Positions 1 to 8,461 of a DNA stretch of 14,417 bases are shown one piece after another. The stretch comes from an uncultured Ruminococcus sp. (GTDB taxonomy: Bacteria; Bacillota; Clostridia; Oscillospirales; CAG-272). The stretch covers positions 1 through 14,417 of the forward strand of contig CACYEW010000162.1 in NCBI GenBank assembly GCA_902773455.1. Direction: 5' to 3'. Both the position numbers and the translations under genes were made by a program. How positions within the stretch are numbered: the stretch's first letter is position 1; every line of letters begins with the position of its first letter. A model generated the notes under the pieces. The model saw nothing but the letters and a program-made list of their open reading frames with translations, was not told where the DNA came from and did no database searches.

Positions 1-657
1 CGCCGCCTTTGCGGCTTTTATCTTTTCATCGAATCCGCCGTTTTTTCCGGAATCCTTCGTTACGAGATATCTCGCTTCGATCATTTTCAGCTGAGCGAGA
101 TTCATCTCCTCCGAAAAAGGTCCCTGCGCGGCTATAACGTGAGGCGACAAAACGCCCGCTTCCGCGCACGCCTGCAAAGACGATGCGACGGGCAGTACCC
201 TTGCCCATACCCTCGACATATCGAGCCCTATATACGACGAAAGCTCCTTTGAGCCGGTGGTTATGAATATATTGCCTTCCGTGCCGCAGAGAAAATCTCT
301 CGCTTCGCTTACCGACGAAACGTATACCGCGCCTTCGACCGGGCGGTCCTTTTCGCGCAGGATCCGCATAAGCGGTATATCGGCCGCCTTTGCCGCCGCC
401 GCTATGTTTTCGGTGACGGTCCTTGCGTACGGATGCGTGGCGTCGATGATCCTGTCAAAGCGTTTTTCTTCAAAGAACGCCGTCATTTCGCCGTCATCCA
501 TCCTGCCGGAGAAAACGGTTATTCCGTCGATCCCGTCAAGCATTACCTCTCCGTACTCGGTCGCAACGCAAACGGTCGTTTCCGCGGCGTTTTTCAAAAG
601 CTCCGCAAGCCTTCTGCCCTCGGTCGTGCCTGCGAAAATACAGATCTTGTCAGACAT
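1..657 (-). CDS. cbiJ: Cobalt-precorrin-6A reductase (CbiJ/CobK family), 3' end cut by window
   Basis: This enzyme reduces the macrocycle of cobalt-precorrin-6A to cobalt-precorrin-6B with a nicotinamide cofactor, in the cytoplasm. The 219 visible residues show the family pattern in order: an N-terminal IFAGTTEGR nucleotide-binding motif (7-15), DATHPYA (72-78), TTGSKEL (133-139), QGPFSEEMN (178-186) and TKDSGKNGG (200-208). Full-length members have about 250 residues, so roughly 30 C-terminal residues lie outside the window. The ATG at 657-655 is chosen because it has a GAGAGGA ribosome site 7-8 nt upstream and overlaps the cbiH stop by 8 nt, as expected for a coupled operon gene. It is the last operon gene seen here; more cobalamin genes probably follow. 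CobK is the aerobic-pathway name for the same family, but the neighbouring cbiD and cbiG indicate the anaerobic route. Confidence 0.95.
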   Translation of the reverse strand, partial: MSDKICIFAGTTEGRRLAELLKNAAETTVCVATEYGEVMLDGIDGITVFSGRMDDGEMTAFFEEKRFDRIIDATHPYARTVTENIAAAAKAADIPLMRILREKDRPVEGAVYVSSVSEARDFLCGTEGNIFITTGSKELSSYIGLDMSRVWARVLPVASSLQACAEAGVLSPHVIAAQGPFSEEMNLAQLKMIEARYLVTKDSGKNGGFDEKIKAAKAA

Positions 658-1378
658 TTTTATATCCTCTCGGTACCGTCATTCTGCCGTTTATTATCTT
701 CGTCGCCGAATTGCCTATGAACACGGTCGAGAACATATCGGTTTTTGCCTCCGAAAGCTCCGCGAGCGTGAGGACGCGGCTGTTTTCGCCCTCTCTGCCG
801 ATGTTTTGCGCGACGCCGCATACTGTATCGGGAGAGCGGTATCTCAATACGGTCTCGCAGGCTTTTTTCAAGTGATCCGCGCGATTTCTGCTCGACGGAT
901 TGTATATCACGATGCACATATCTGATGCCGCCGCGCACTCGATCCGCTTTCCGATGACGTCGGGCGGAGTCAGAAGATCGGAAAGGCTTATCACGGAAAA
1001 GTCGCAGGTAAGCGGAGACCCGAGCAGAGCGGCGCCCGAAGAGGCGGCGGTCACGCCGGCGACGATCCCGACCTCAACGCCGTATTCGCCGGCAAGCTCG
1101 AGTATCGGCGAAGCCATGCCGTAAATGCCCGCGTCGCCGGAGCAGATCACGGCGACGGTCTCGCCGTTTGCGGCGTGCTCCAGCGCCAGACGGCACCGTT
1201 CTATCTCTTTCATCATCGGGGTGGAGAGAAAGGTCTTATCCGGAAAATACGGCCTCATCAGATCGCAGTATACGGTATAGCCTACGATCATATCGGCTTT
1301 TTCAAGCGTTTTCACGGCGCCGACGGTCATGCCGTCGTAATTGCCTGCGCCTATTCCCACAACGTACAGTTTTTTCAA
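650..1378 (-). CDS. cbiH: Cobalt-precorrin-3 C17-methyltransferase (CbiH/CobJ)
   Basis: This SAM-dependent methyltransferase methylates C17 and drives ring contraction of cobalt-precorrin-3 in the anaerobic pathway. The 242-residue protein matches the usual family length and the tetrapyrrole methylase fold: an N-terminal YVVGIGAGN loop (5-13), SGDAGIYGMA (80-89), AGVTAASSGAALLG (107-120), and IYNPSSRNR (158-166), which is typical of CobJ/CbiH. The reading frame stays open upstream to about 1483, but that extension is a basic, low-complexity shadow of cbiG. I start at the TTG at 1378-1376. It gives the expected first residues MKKLYVVGIG, has GAGG about 8 nt upstream, and forms a TTGA overlap with the cbiG stop. 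The stop overlaps the cbiJ start by 8 nt. Confidence 0.95.
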   Translation of the reverse strand: MKKLYVVGIGAGNYDGMTVGAVKTLEKADMIVGYTVYCDLMRPYFPDKTFLSTPMMKEIERCRLALEHAANGETVAVICSGDAGIYGMASPILELAGEYGVEVGIVAGVTAASSGAALLGSPLTCDFSVISLSDLLTPPDVIGKRIECAAASDMCIVIYNPSSRNRADHLKKACETVLRYRSPDTVCGVAQNIGREGENSRVLTLAELSEAKTDMFSTVFIGNSATKIINGRMTVPRGYKNV

Positions 1379-2391
1379 AATACGATCCTCACGTTCTTTT
1401 CGGCGACGGCGGCGGTCACGCCGTTTTCCGCCGTCTTTTTCACCGTTATCTTTCCTCCGCCGAGCGCAGCGGCGCGTTCGCACACGTTTCCCGTGCCGAC
1501 GGTTTTTCTGACGAATTCCGATTCTTCAAAATCTCCTGTAACGGAATTCAGCTCATCCGCTGAGTAAAACTCCGGCTCTATGCCGAGCTCTGCTGCGAAA
1601 CCGAGCAGTCCCGCCTCGTCCTTTTTCAGGTCGATCGAAGCGATCCCGCCGACAGCGCGGATATCAAGTCCGTATTTGTCGAACACGGCGTTCACCGCGT
1701 TTTCCATGGTTTCCTTACCGGTTCCGCGCCTGCAGCCGATCCCGAGGCAGAGCGAACGCGGTATCAGACGGAGCGTGGTCTCAAACGGTTCTTTTTTTCG
1801 CACTCCGATATAGATTCCGAGCTCGCCTTCGCCGCCGCGGTAAAGTCCGTTCGGCAAAACGTCGGGCAGGTCGTATTCGGAGCAGACCGGTATATCGCGC
1901 ACGAGTATCGCGGCGGAGATTTCTTTCGCCGCCTTCATCGACGAGATCGCAAAGCCGTTTTTTGCCGCCCACGCGTCGCAGGAGAATTTGCCGGCGCCGT
2001 CGGTTGACGCGGTGATCACCGCCTGCGCTCCGATCAGCTCCGCGATCCTTTTGGCAAGCTCGTTCGCGCCGCCTATATGCCCCGATAATACCGGGATCGC
2101 GAACCTGCCTTTATCGTCGATCACGACGACGGCGGGATCCGTCGTTTTGCTCTTTATATGCGGCGCGATCTCGCGCACCGCTATACCGCACGCGCCGACG
2201 AATATCAGCGCGTCGTTATGCGCAAAAAGCTCTCCGACGGCGTCGGCGACTCTTTCGTGAGCCGTAAATCCGTACTTAGCGGCGAATTTTTCGGTCGTAT
2301 GGACGCATTTTATGTCGGTTTTCAGAAGTCCGCACAGTTTTTTTGCAAGCTCCGCCCCGGAATCCGAAAAGCAGAAAAGGCAGTAATTCAT
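1375..2391 (-). CDS. cbiG: Cobalt-precorrin-5A hydrolase (CbiG)
   Basis: CbiG opens the delta-lactone of cobalt-precorrin-5A and releases the two-carbon fragment as acetaldehyde. It occurs only in the cobalt-early pathway. The 338-residue protein has the expected layout: an N-terminal domain with GACGIAVREIAPH (66-78) and PVLSGHIGGAN (100-110), a variable middle segment (about 125-205), and a C-terminal domain opening with LGIGCRRGTGKE (216-227) and containing GGIASIDLKKDE (248-259). It is a free-standing CbiG, not fused to a methyltransferase. The ATG at 2391-2389 overlaps the cbiF stop as ATGA and has GGGAGGCG about 7 nt upstream. The stop shares bases with the TTG start of cbiH. Confidence 0.96.
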   Translation of the reverse strand: MNYCLFCFSDSGAELAKKLCGLLKTDIKCVHTTEKFAAKYGFTAHERVADAVGELFAHNDALIFVGACGIAVREIAPHIKSKTTDPAVVVIDDKGRFAIPVLSGHIGGANELAKRIAELIGAQAVITASTDGAGKFSCDAWAAKNGFAISSMKAAKEISAAILVRDIPVCSEYDLPDVLPNGLYRGGEGELGIYIGVRKKEPFETTLRLIPRSLCLGIGCRRGTGKETMENAVNAVFDKYGLDIRAVGGIASIDLKKDEAGLLGFAAELGIEPEFYSADELNSVTGDFEESEFVRKTVGTGNVCERAAALGGGKITVKKTAENGVTAAVAEKNVRIVF

Positions 2392-3143
2392 TTTTTCGCC
2401 TCCCGGAATTCCGTGGAAAAATCCGGATCATACAGATGCGAGCGCGCGAATCCGCTTTGTAAAAAGCCGCCGACGGTTATGATCGCGGTCTTTTTTATGC
2501 CGTTTTCCTGCGCGGTCCTTTGCAGCGTGCCGACGGTACAGCGGCAGACCTTTTCGTCTTCCCACGAGGCCTTGTAAACTATCGCGGCGGGAGCGTCGGG
2601 CGGATATCCGCCGGCGATAAGCTCGTCCTCCGCCTCTTTCAGAAGTCCCGCGCTCAGAAACAGTACCATCGTCGCGCCGTGAGAGGCAAGCGACCGCAGA
2701 GCTTCTTTTTCAGGCACCGGAGTTTTTCCCGCCGCGCGCGTGATTATCACGGTCTGCGATACGTCCGGCAGGGTGTATTCCGTTTTAAGCGCGGCGGCGG
2801 CTCCGGAAAAAGAGCTGACGCCGGGCGTTATGTCGTATTCTATTCCGAGCTTATCCATTTCGCGCATCTGCTCGCCTATCGCGCCGTAAAGCGACGGATC
2901 GCCGGTGTGCAGACGAACGGTCGTAAGACCCTTCGCCTCCGCTTCGGTCATGACGGCGGTTATCTCTTCGAGCGTCATTTTCGCGCTGTCATGGATCGCG
3001 CACCCGCGCTTTGCAAATTTCAGCAGTTCTTTATTCACGAGAGAACCTGCGTAAATTATGACGTCAGCGTTTTCGATATGCGCCTTGCCGCGCAGCGTTA
3101 TGAGATCGGGGGCGCCGCATCCGGCGCCGACTATATGCACCAT
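2388..3143 (-). CDS. cbiF: Cobalt-precorrin-4 C11-methyltransferase (CbiF/CobM)
   Basis: This SAM-dependent enzyme methylates C11 of cobalt-precorrin-4 to give cobalt-precorrin-5A, the substrate of the next gene product, CbiG. The 251-residue protein is family-length. Visible tetrapyrrole methylase motifs are VGAGCGAPDLIT (5-16), YAGSLV (31-36), LHTGDPSLYG (78-87), TPGVSSFSGAAA (106-117), the TR pair at 135-136 and VYKASW (189-194). The YAGSLV and HDSA region (51-54) separates CbiF from the CbiL and CbiH methyltransferases. The ATG at 3143 has GAGGAG about 9 nt upstream and lies one base after the cbiD stop. The stop overlaps the cbiG start by 4 nt. Confidence 0.96.
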   Translation of the reverse strand: MVHIVGAGCGAPDLITLRGKAHIENADVIIYAGSLVNKELLKFAKRGCAIHDSAKMTLEEITAVMTEAEAKGLTTVRLHTGDPSLYGAIGEQMREMDKLGIEYDITPGVSSFSGAAAALKTEYTLPDVSQTVIITRAAGKTPVPEKEALRSLASHGATMVLFLSAGLLKEAEDELIAGGYPPDAPAAIVYKASWEDEKVCRCTVGTLQRTAQENGIKKTAIITVGGFLQSGFARSHLYDPDFSTEFREAKK

Positions 3144-3144
3144 A

Positions 3145-4281
3145 TCAGTATTCTCCTCGGATCGTTTTCAGTATTTTTTGCGCGTTTTCCGTTTCGCCGA
3201 GAGCTCCGAAAACCTTTGAAAACGTCATCACGCCCGTTTGCATCGAGCCCGGGCGGCGGTTTTCAAGCTGCGCTTCGATTTTTTCCGTAACGCTTTTCAT
3301 TACTGCATAGCGAAGCCCCGCGCCGTCGATTATCGCGAGCATATCGTCGGTAACGGCGGCGTTCATCACGGCTTTGACCGCGTCGGCGGGAGCGCCGCAC
3401 AAAGCTGCGTGAGAAGCGAAGATCTCCGCGCGGCAGTCGCCGTATCTCGAATGAGTGTTGAACATACCGCCCGCGAGCTTTACGAGCTTGCCGATATGCC
3501 CGACGAGCAGAGCCGACTCAAAACCGAGATCCGCGGCGAGCGCAAAAGCGTCGCCGATAAAGTTCGAGACGGTGACGGCGATATCCGGATCGATCCCAAG
3601 ACTGTTTTTTATATATTCCGCGCCGTAATTGCCGGGCGTGAACAGCACGGACTTTTTGCCCGCCGCCGCGCGGAGCGAAAGCTCGGCGCGTATCGTTTCA
3701 ACGACCGCCGCGTCGCTCATCGGCTCGACTATGCCGGTAGTGCCGAGTATCGAGATACCGCCTTCGATGCCGAGCCTCGGATTAAACGTCTTTTTTGCGA
3801 TCTGCACGCCCGCGGGCGTCGAAACAACGACTCTCAGACCGCCCGTATATCCGTTGTCTTCACACACGGAGCGGAGCTCTTCGGTTATCATTCTGCGCGG
3901 CGTTGAATTTATTGCGGCGGCTCCAACCGGCTGATCGAGACCCGGCTTCGTTACACGGCCTATGCCTTCGCCGCCGTCGATCCCGATACCGTAAGGTTCG
4001 CCGGTTTTTTCAACGCGGGCGTAAACGGTTATACCGTCGGTAACGTCCGGGTCGTCGCCCGCGTCCTTGACGATGCCGCAGGTGACGAAGCCGTCGCCGA
4101 TAACGGTATCGACGACCTTCAGATCGAGCTCCGTTCCGCAGGGGGTGACGAGGTGAACGGTATCCGGGCTGACTCCCGAAAAAAGCGTCAGCGCGGCCGA
4201 TTTCGCCGCCGCGGCGGCGCAGGAGCCTGTCGTATATCCCCGGCGGAGCTTTTTTCCGTCTTTCGTTATAAAGCTTTCCAT
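3145..4281 (-). CDS. cbiD: Cobalt-precorrin-5B C1-methyltransferase (CbiD)
   Basis: CbiD transfers a methyl group from SAM to C1 of cobalt-precorrin-5B, giving cobalt-precorrin-6A. It is the diagnostic enzyme of the anaerobic cobalamin pathway. The 378-residue protein is family-length and carries the CbiD signatures RRGYTTGSCAAAA (13-25), KDAGDDPDVT (72-81), GLDQPVG (114-120), NSTPRRMI (125-132), GGISILGTTGIVEPMS (174-189), PGNYG (216-220) and GHIGKLVKLAGG (261-272), followed by FNTHSRYGD (274-282). The ATG at 4281 shares one base with the TAA of cbiC (TAATG). Only a weak ribosome site is visible, so translation probably depends on coupling to cbiC. Confidence 0.97.
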   Translation of the reverse strand: MESFITKDGKKLRRGYTTGSCAAAAAKSAALTLFSGVSPDTVHLVTPCGTELDLKVVDTVIGDGFVTCGIVKDAGDDPDVTDGITVYARVEKTGEPYGIGIDGGEGIGRVTKPGLDQPVGAAAINSTPRRMITEELRSVCEDNGYTGGLRVVVSTPAGVQIAKKTFNPRLGIEGGISILGTTGIVEPMSDAAVVETIRAELSLRAAAGKKSVLFTPGNYGAEYIKNSLGIDPDIAVTVSNFIGDAFALAADLGFESALLVGHIGKLVKLAGGMFNTHSRYGDCRAEIFASHAALCGAPADAVKAVMNAAVTDDMLAIIDGAGLRYAVMKSVTEKIEAQLENRRPGSMQTGVMTFSKVFGALGETENAQKILKTIRGEY

Positions 4282-4898
4282 TATCTCGTTATTTGATACA
4301 TCAGCGCGTTGACTATCGCCGCCGCGACGTTAGAGCCGCCCTTGCGGCCTTTTGCGACGATGAACGGCACGTCTCTTTTCATTATCTCTTCTTTTGATTC
4401 GATTATGTTTACGAATCCCACCGGCACGCCGATAACGAGCTTCGGCGCGATCTTTTTTTCGTCAATGAGCTCGCAAAGCCGGAGAAGCGCCGTCGGCGCG
4501 TTGCCTATCGCGAATATCAGCGGCCGCTCAAGCGACGCCGCCTTTTCCATCGATACGGCGGCTCTCGTACAGCCTCTCGCTTTTGCCGCCTCCGCCACGT
4601 CGGGGTCGCTCATAAAGCAGTATATCCCGCAGCCGAGCTTCGCGGCGGCGGCTTTGTTGACGCCCGATCTCGCCATATTGGTGTCGGTGACTATATCGCA
4701 CCCGTTTTGCAGCGCGTCAAGCGCTTTTTTTACGGCGCGATCCGAAAAAGCGAGATTTACGGCGTAATCGAAATCGGCGGTACAGTGGATCACGCGCTTG
4801 ACGACCGCTTTGTTTTCTTCGGGTATATCCGCGGTCAGCTCGCTTTCTATTATCTGCATACTGCGCTCTTCTATTTTTTCGGGATCCGTGACGATCAT
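4281..4898 (-). CDS. cbiC: Cobalt-precorrin-8 methylmutase (CbiC/CobH)
   Basis: CbiC moves the methyl group from C11 to C12 of cobalt-precorrin-8 to form cobyrinate, in the cytoplasm. The 205-residue protein matches family length. It has the catalytic-histidine motif RVIHCTADFDYA (35-46, His38), TDTNMARSG (71-79), IGNAPTALL (131-139), GVPVGFVN (157-164) and the C-terminal GRKGGSNVAAA (184-194), all typical of CbiC/CobH. The ATG at 4898-4896 overlaps the cbiA stop (ATGA) and is preceded by a good AAGGAG about 9 nt upstream. The product is the substrate of CbiA, encoded just upstream. Confidence 0.97.
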   Translation of the reverse strand: MIVTDPEKIEERSMQIIESELTADIPEENKAVVKRVIHCTADFDYAVNLAFSDRAVKKALDALQNGCDIVTDTNMARSGVNKAAAAKLGCGIYCFMSDPDVAEAAKARGCTRAAVSMEKAASLERPLIFAIGNAPTALLRLCELIDEKKIAPKLVIGVPVGFVNIIESKEEIMKRDVPFIVAKGRKGGSNVAAAIVNALMYQITR

Positions 4899-6247
4899 TT
4901 TTTATTCTCCTTATACGCAAGGCATTTTTTACAGAAATTTTCAAAGGCTTCCGGATTTGACGGCAGGAAAAGATGCGGATAACCGGCGTACAGAGTATCC
5001 GTATATACGCCGCATTCCCACTCTCTGCCGTTCGGCTTTCTCGCCGTGAAACCGTTTCCTTTGTCGGTACTGTCCCAGTAGTGGAATTCGTGGGCGCGAA
5101 GCTCCGTTCCCGCTTTGCCGAAAAGACCGTCCTTTTTTGATCTGAGCGTAACGTAGCCGAAACGTACGAGACGGCCCGCGTCCGAAGACGAATGGCTTAA
5201 CACGCCGCACATCTCACGTCCGTCAAGCTCTTTTCCGAGGTATTGGAAGCCTCCGCATTCGGCGACCGTCGGCATGCCCGACGATATCGCCGCGCTTACG
5301 CTTTGCTTTGATATCGCGTTTGCTTCGAGTTCGTTTGCGTAAAGCTCGGGATAACCGCCGCCTATTATGAGCCCGTCGCAGTCTTCCGGGACGGGTTCGT
5401 TTGAAAGAGGCGAAAAGTATCTGATCTCCGCTCCCGACTCTTCAAACGCTTTCAGCGTATCGTCGTAGTAAAAGCAGAAAGCTCTGTCGTACGCGACCGC
5501 AAGGCGTATTCTGCCGTAACGTTTTATCGGCGGCGCCGTGAACGTAAGCTCGGGCGCGCGGTCCGCAAGCGAAAGCATCGCTTTGATATCGACCGTTTCC
5601 CTGCAAAGCTCCGCGGTCTTTTCAATGCGCTCCGTCAGATCGCCGATCTCGGCAGCGGTCACGAGACCGAGGTGCCGCGACGGTATGCGGCACGGCTCCG
5701 GAAGCTCCGGTATATACCCGACGGGCATCACCGTATCTGCAAAGCGGTCTTTCATAAGGCGGGTAACGTTTTCGTAATTCATTTTCGATATGCGGTTGAA
5801 AAGCACGCCTTTTATACCGCTGTCCGGCGCATAGTTAAGAAAGCCCTCGACTGCCGCAAGCAGCGAAGCGGAGGCGCCTTTCGCGTCGACGACGAGAACG
5901 ACGGGCGTACCGGTGCGCTTCGCAACGGTGTACGTGCTGTTTTCCGACCCCGTTTTGCCGGTGCCGTCGTAATATCCCATAACGCCCTCTATGACAGTTA
6001 TGCTTTCGCCCGCGTTTTTGCAAAGCAGATATCCGAGCAGATCTTCGCCGCAGAAAAACGGATCGAGGTTGGCGCACGGCACGCCGGTGACGGTCTTATG
6101 AAACATCGGGTCTATGTAATCAGGTCCGCATTTACACGCCTTTACGGCGATATTTTCCTGCTTTAACAACGATAATACGGTACAGACCGCGGTCGTTTTG
6201 CCGCTTCCGCTCGAAACTCCGGCTATCATTATTCTCGGGATCTTCAT
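4895..6247 (-). CDS. cbiA: Cobyrinate a,c-diamide synthase (CbiA)
   Basis: CbiA amidates the a and c side chains of cobyrinate, using glutamine (or ammonia) and ATP. The 450-residue protein is family-length with two parts. The N-terminal synthetase domain has the P-loop GVSSGSGKTT (10-19), CKCGPDYIDPMFH (38-50) and EGVMGYYDG (87-95). The C-terminal class I glutamine amidotransferase domain starts near VAYDRAFCFYY (251-261) and includes GGGYPELYANEL (296-307). Its nucleophile is Cys331 in AECGGFQYL, and a candidate catalytic histidine is His425 in AGYPHLF. The start YDRAF distinguishes it from cobyric acid synthase CbiP. The ATG at 6247 overlaps the btuD stop (ATGA) and follows a GGAGGCGGAG purine-rich site. 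Confidence 0.97.
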   Translation of the reverse strand: MKIPRIMIAGVSSGSGKTTAVCTVLSLLKQENIAVKACKCGPDYIDPMFHKTVTGVPCANLDPFFCGEDLLGYLLCKNAGESITVIEGVMGYYDGTGKTGSENSTYTVAKRTGTPVVLVVDAKGASASLLAAVEGFLNYAPDSGIKGVLFNRISKMNYENVTRLMKDRFADTVMPVGYIPELPEPCRIPSRHLGLVTAAEIGDLTERIEKTAELCRETVDIKAMLSLADRAPELTFTAPPIKRYGRIRLAVAYDRAFCFYYDDTLKAFEESGAEIRYFSPLSNEPVPEDCDGLIIGGGYPELYANELEANAISKQSVSAAISSGMPTVAECGGFQYLGKELDGREMCGVLSHSSSDAGRLVRFGYVTLRSKKDGLFGKAGTELRAHEFHYWDSTDKGNGFTARKPNGREWECGVYTDTLYAGYPHLFLPSNPEAFENFCKKCLAYKENKK

Positions 6248-7386
6248 AACTCCGCCTCCGAAAGCCCGTACAGCGACCTTATCACCGTTTTGCCGTTATC
6301 CTCCGCGTATTTTATGAGTTCGGCGTTATACCGGTTGTATTCGCCCGAAGGACAGCCGCAGTCGATAACGGTACCGGCGGCGTCGATCAGCCTTTTCGCT
6401 TCGGCGATCTCGTCCTCCGTCGGCGCCGAATACGGCGCGGCCGTCACTGCCGTCTGGGCAAGCGGCAGAGCGACCGCCGTGTCAAGATCGTTTTTTTGAA
6501 GTATTCCCGCAGCAAACGGCACGCCGCGCTTTTGAAGGGCGCGGTAAAACGGCACGCCGTATCCGCCTCCGCCGATAACGAAGCATTTTATTTCGCCCCG
6601 CGGAGCTTTGAGCTCGATATTGCCGAGCAGAGCGTTGAACGAGCCGCTGTTTATTTCGTATAATTCTCTCAGGGTACCGTCGGAAAATATCTCTTCGGGC
6701 GTACCGAAGGCGGCTATCCTGTCGCCTTTTACGCAGACTATCCTGTCCGATATCCGCTCCGCGAGATCTATCTCGTGCAGACTCATTATGACCGAGATCC
6801 CGCCTTTCTTCGCCATATCCGAAAGTATATCGAGAAGCTCTATTTTGTGGCGGATGTCGAGAAACGAGGTCGGTTCGTCAAGCACTATTACCTCGGGCTC
6901 CTGGCAGATGGCTCGCGCGAGCAGAACGCGCTGGCGCTGACCGTCGCTTATCTGCGAAATATCCCTGTCGGCTATATCGAGCGCGTTCACCTTTTCAAGC
7001 GCCGATAAAACGACCTCTTTATCGTGAGCGGTGAGCATACCGAAGCTGCCCGTATACGGATAACGCCCCGCCGAAACGAATTCAAAGCAGCTCATAAGAT
7101 CCGGCTTTACGCGGTCGGTGAGCACGGCGGCGAGCTTTTGCGCCGTTTCTTTCCCGCCGATCGTTTTCATGTTCTTTTCGTCGAGATAAACGGTGCCGGA
7201 GATCGCGGCTATATGGCGGGTGATGCTTTTCAGCACGGTCGATTTTCCCGCGCCGTTCGGACCGATGAGCGATATTATCTCGCCCTTTCTGAGCGAAAGC
7301 GAAATATCGGAAATAAGCGGCTTGCCGTTATAACCGACCGTCAGCGAGTCGAGCCGTAATTTCGGCGCTGTGTTTTCAGATGTCAT
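6244..7386 (-). CDS. btuD: Corrinoid ABC transporter ATPase (BtuD/FecE-type) with extra C-terminal domain
   Basis: This is the ATP-hydrolysing subunit that should power the BtuC-like permease next to it. Residues 10-255 form an ABC domain: Walker A GPNGAGKST (42-50), signature ISDGQRQ (146-152, canonical LSGGQ), Walker B VIVLDEP (166-172) and the switch histidine in SLHEIDLA (His204). The usual Q-loop glutamine is not obvious; the region reads VLTDRVKPDL (88-97). Residues from about 262 to 380 are beyond normal ABC length (about 255) and form a separate segment with a glycine-rich VIGGGGYGVPFYRAL (270-284) and a VIDCGCPSG motif (340-348). From memory, clostridial ATPases of this group can carry such a tail; its role is unknown to me. 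The ATG at 7386 overlaps the btuC end by 11 nt and has GAGGAGGCG upstream. Corrinoid specificity is inferred from the operon and riboswitch. Confidence 0.9.
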   Translation of the reverse strand: MTSENTAPKLRLDSLTVGYNGKPLISDISLSLRKGEIISLIGPNGAGKSTVLKSITRHIAAISGTVYLDEKNMKTIGGKETAQKLAAVLTDRVKPDLMSCFEFVSAGRYPYTGSFGMLTAHDKEVVLSALEKVNALDIADRDISQISDGQRQRVLLARAICQEPEVIVLDEPTSFLDIRHKIELLDILSDMAKKGGISVIMSLHEIDLAERISDRIVCVKGDRIAAFGTPEEIFSDGTLRELYEINSGSFNALLGNIELKAPRGEIKCFVIGGGGYGVPFYRALQKRGVPFAAGILQKNDLDTAVALPLAQTAVTAAPYSAPTEDEIAEAKRLIDAAGTVIDCGCPSGEYNRYNAELIKYAEDNGKTVIRSLYGLSEAEL

Positions 7387-8461
7387 TTTTACGCCTCCTC
7401 GATATCATCAGCCAGATCACTATCGGTGCGCCGATCGCGCTCGTCACGGTGCTGATCGAAAGCTCCGCGGGCGAAAACAGGGATCTTGCCGCAAGGTCGC
7501 ACAAAACGCAGAACAGGGCGCCGCACAAAAACGAAGCCGGTATCATGAGTATGGGTTTGGTCGTTTTCAGAAGCTGGCGCACGATATGCGGCACGGCTAT
7601 GCCCACGAACGAAATGGGACCGGCGAACGCCGCCACGCATGCGGAAAGAACTCCGGTGATCAGTATCAGAAGGACTCTGAACGGTTTTACGTTGACTCCG
7701 AGACTGTGCGCGTAGCCCTCTCCGAGCAGATAAGCGCCCATCGGCTTGGACAGAAGAAACGCGAAGAGCAGAGCCGGAAATACTATGAACGCCGATATTT
7801 TCACGTCCTGCCAGGTCGCCGCGGAAAAGCTTCCCATCGACCAGTGAGTGAGATTCACTATTTCCGATTCGTTTGCGAAATTTATGAGAAGATCGGTCAC
7901 GGCTGAACAGATATAACTGATCATAATGCCTATGACCAACAGTACAGACATATTTTTGACTCTGCCGGTGAAAGCGAGAACGACGAGAAGAGAAAGCAGA
8001 GAACCGGCAAAGGAGGCGATCACGGTCACGGAAAGCGGCATGGAGCCGAAAATACCGTTCATCGCTATGGTGGTGACCGCAAGAAACATTTTCGCGCCGG
8101 AAGAAACGCCCAGCACGAAAGGACCGGCTATCGGATTACGGAAAAAGGTCTGTATCAGAAAGCCGGAAAGCGAAAGCGCTCCGCCGAGAAGCGCCGCGAG
8201 AGCGAGGCGCGGAAGACGGATCTTCCATATAACGTTATAGGCGACCTTGTTTTCGGGGTCGCCGGTGAATATTATGTGAAATATCTCTTTTACGGAGATA
8301 TCGACGCTGCCGACGCGTATGCTTATGACGACGGCGGCGATCAGTAAAACGAAGAACGAGAGGAATACCGCGATATATCTCGCGGTATTCCTTTTGCCTC
8401 TCCGGTCCGCCGCGTAAACGTCCTGCGCCGCGGCGCGATCATTGCCGATCAAAGGTCCCAT
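7376..8461 (-). CDS. btuC: Corrinoid ABC transporter permease (BtuC/FecCD family)
   Basis: This integral membrane subunit should form the corrinoid channel as a homodimer. The 361-residue protein starts with a polar stretch of about 28 residues rich in Arg/Asp, then has many hydrophobic helices, beginning IAVFLSFFVLLIAAVVISI. FecCD-family features are LPRLALAALLGGALSLSG (about 88-105), RNPIAGPFVLGVSSGA shortly after, and a FAGPISFVGIAVPHIVR segment near the C-terminal third, where this family contacts the ATPase. The ATG at 8461 overlaps the btuF TAA by one base (TAATG). No ribosome site is visible upstream, so translation probably relies on coupling. There is no alternative start before the first helix. 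Transport of iron-siderophore cannot be excluded from sequence alone, but the riboswitch and cbi genes favour a corrinoid. Confidence 0.92.
   Translation of the reverse strand: MGPLIGNDRAAAQDVYAADRRGKRNTARYIAVFLSFFVLLIAAVVISIRVGSVDISVKEIFHIIFTGDPENKVAYNVIWKIRLPRLALAALLGGALSLSGFLIQTFFRNPIAGPFVLGVSSGAKMFLAVTTIAMNGIFGSMPLSVTVIASFAGSLLSLLVVLAFTGRVKNMSVLLVIGIMISYICSAVTDLLINFANESEIVNLTHWSMGSFSAATWQDVKISAFIVFPALLFAFLLSKPMGAYLLGEGYAHSLGVNVKPFRVLLILITGVLSACVAAFAGPISFVGIAVPHIVRQLLKTTKPILMIPASFLCGALFCVLCDLAARSLFSPAELSISTVTSAIGAPIVIWLMISRRRKNDI

Noticed and set aside
257..925. Plus-strand open frames opposite the cbi genes
   Set aside because: The minus-strand genes have clear family motifs; the plus-strand frames have none and result from high GC antisense bias.
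1379..1483. Upstream extension of cbiH
   Set aside because: It lies within cbiG in another frame and reads as Arg/Lys low-complexity; family N-terminus begins at the TTG at 1378.
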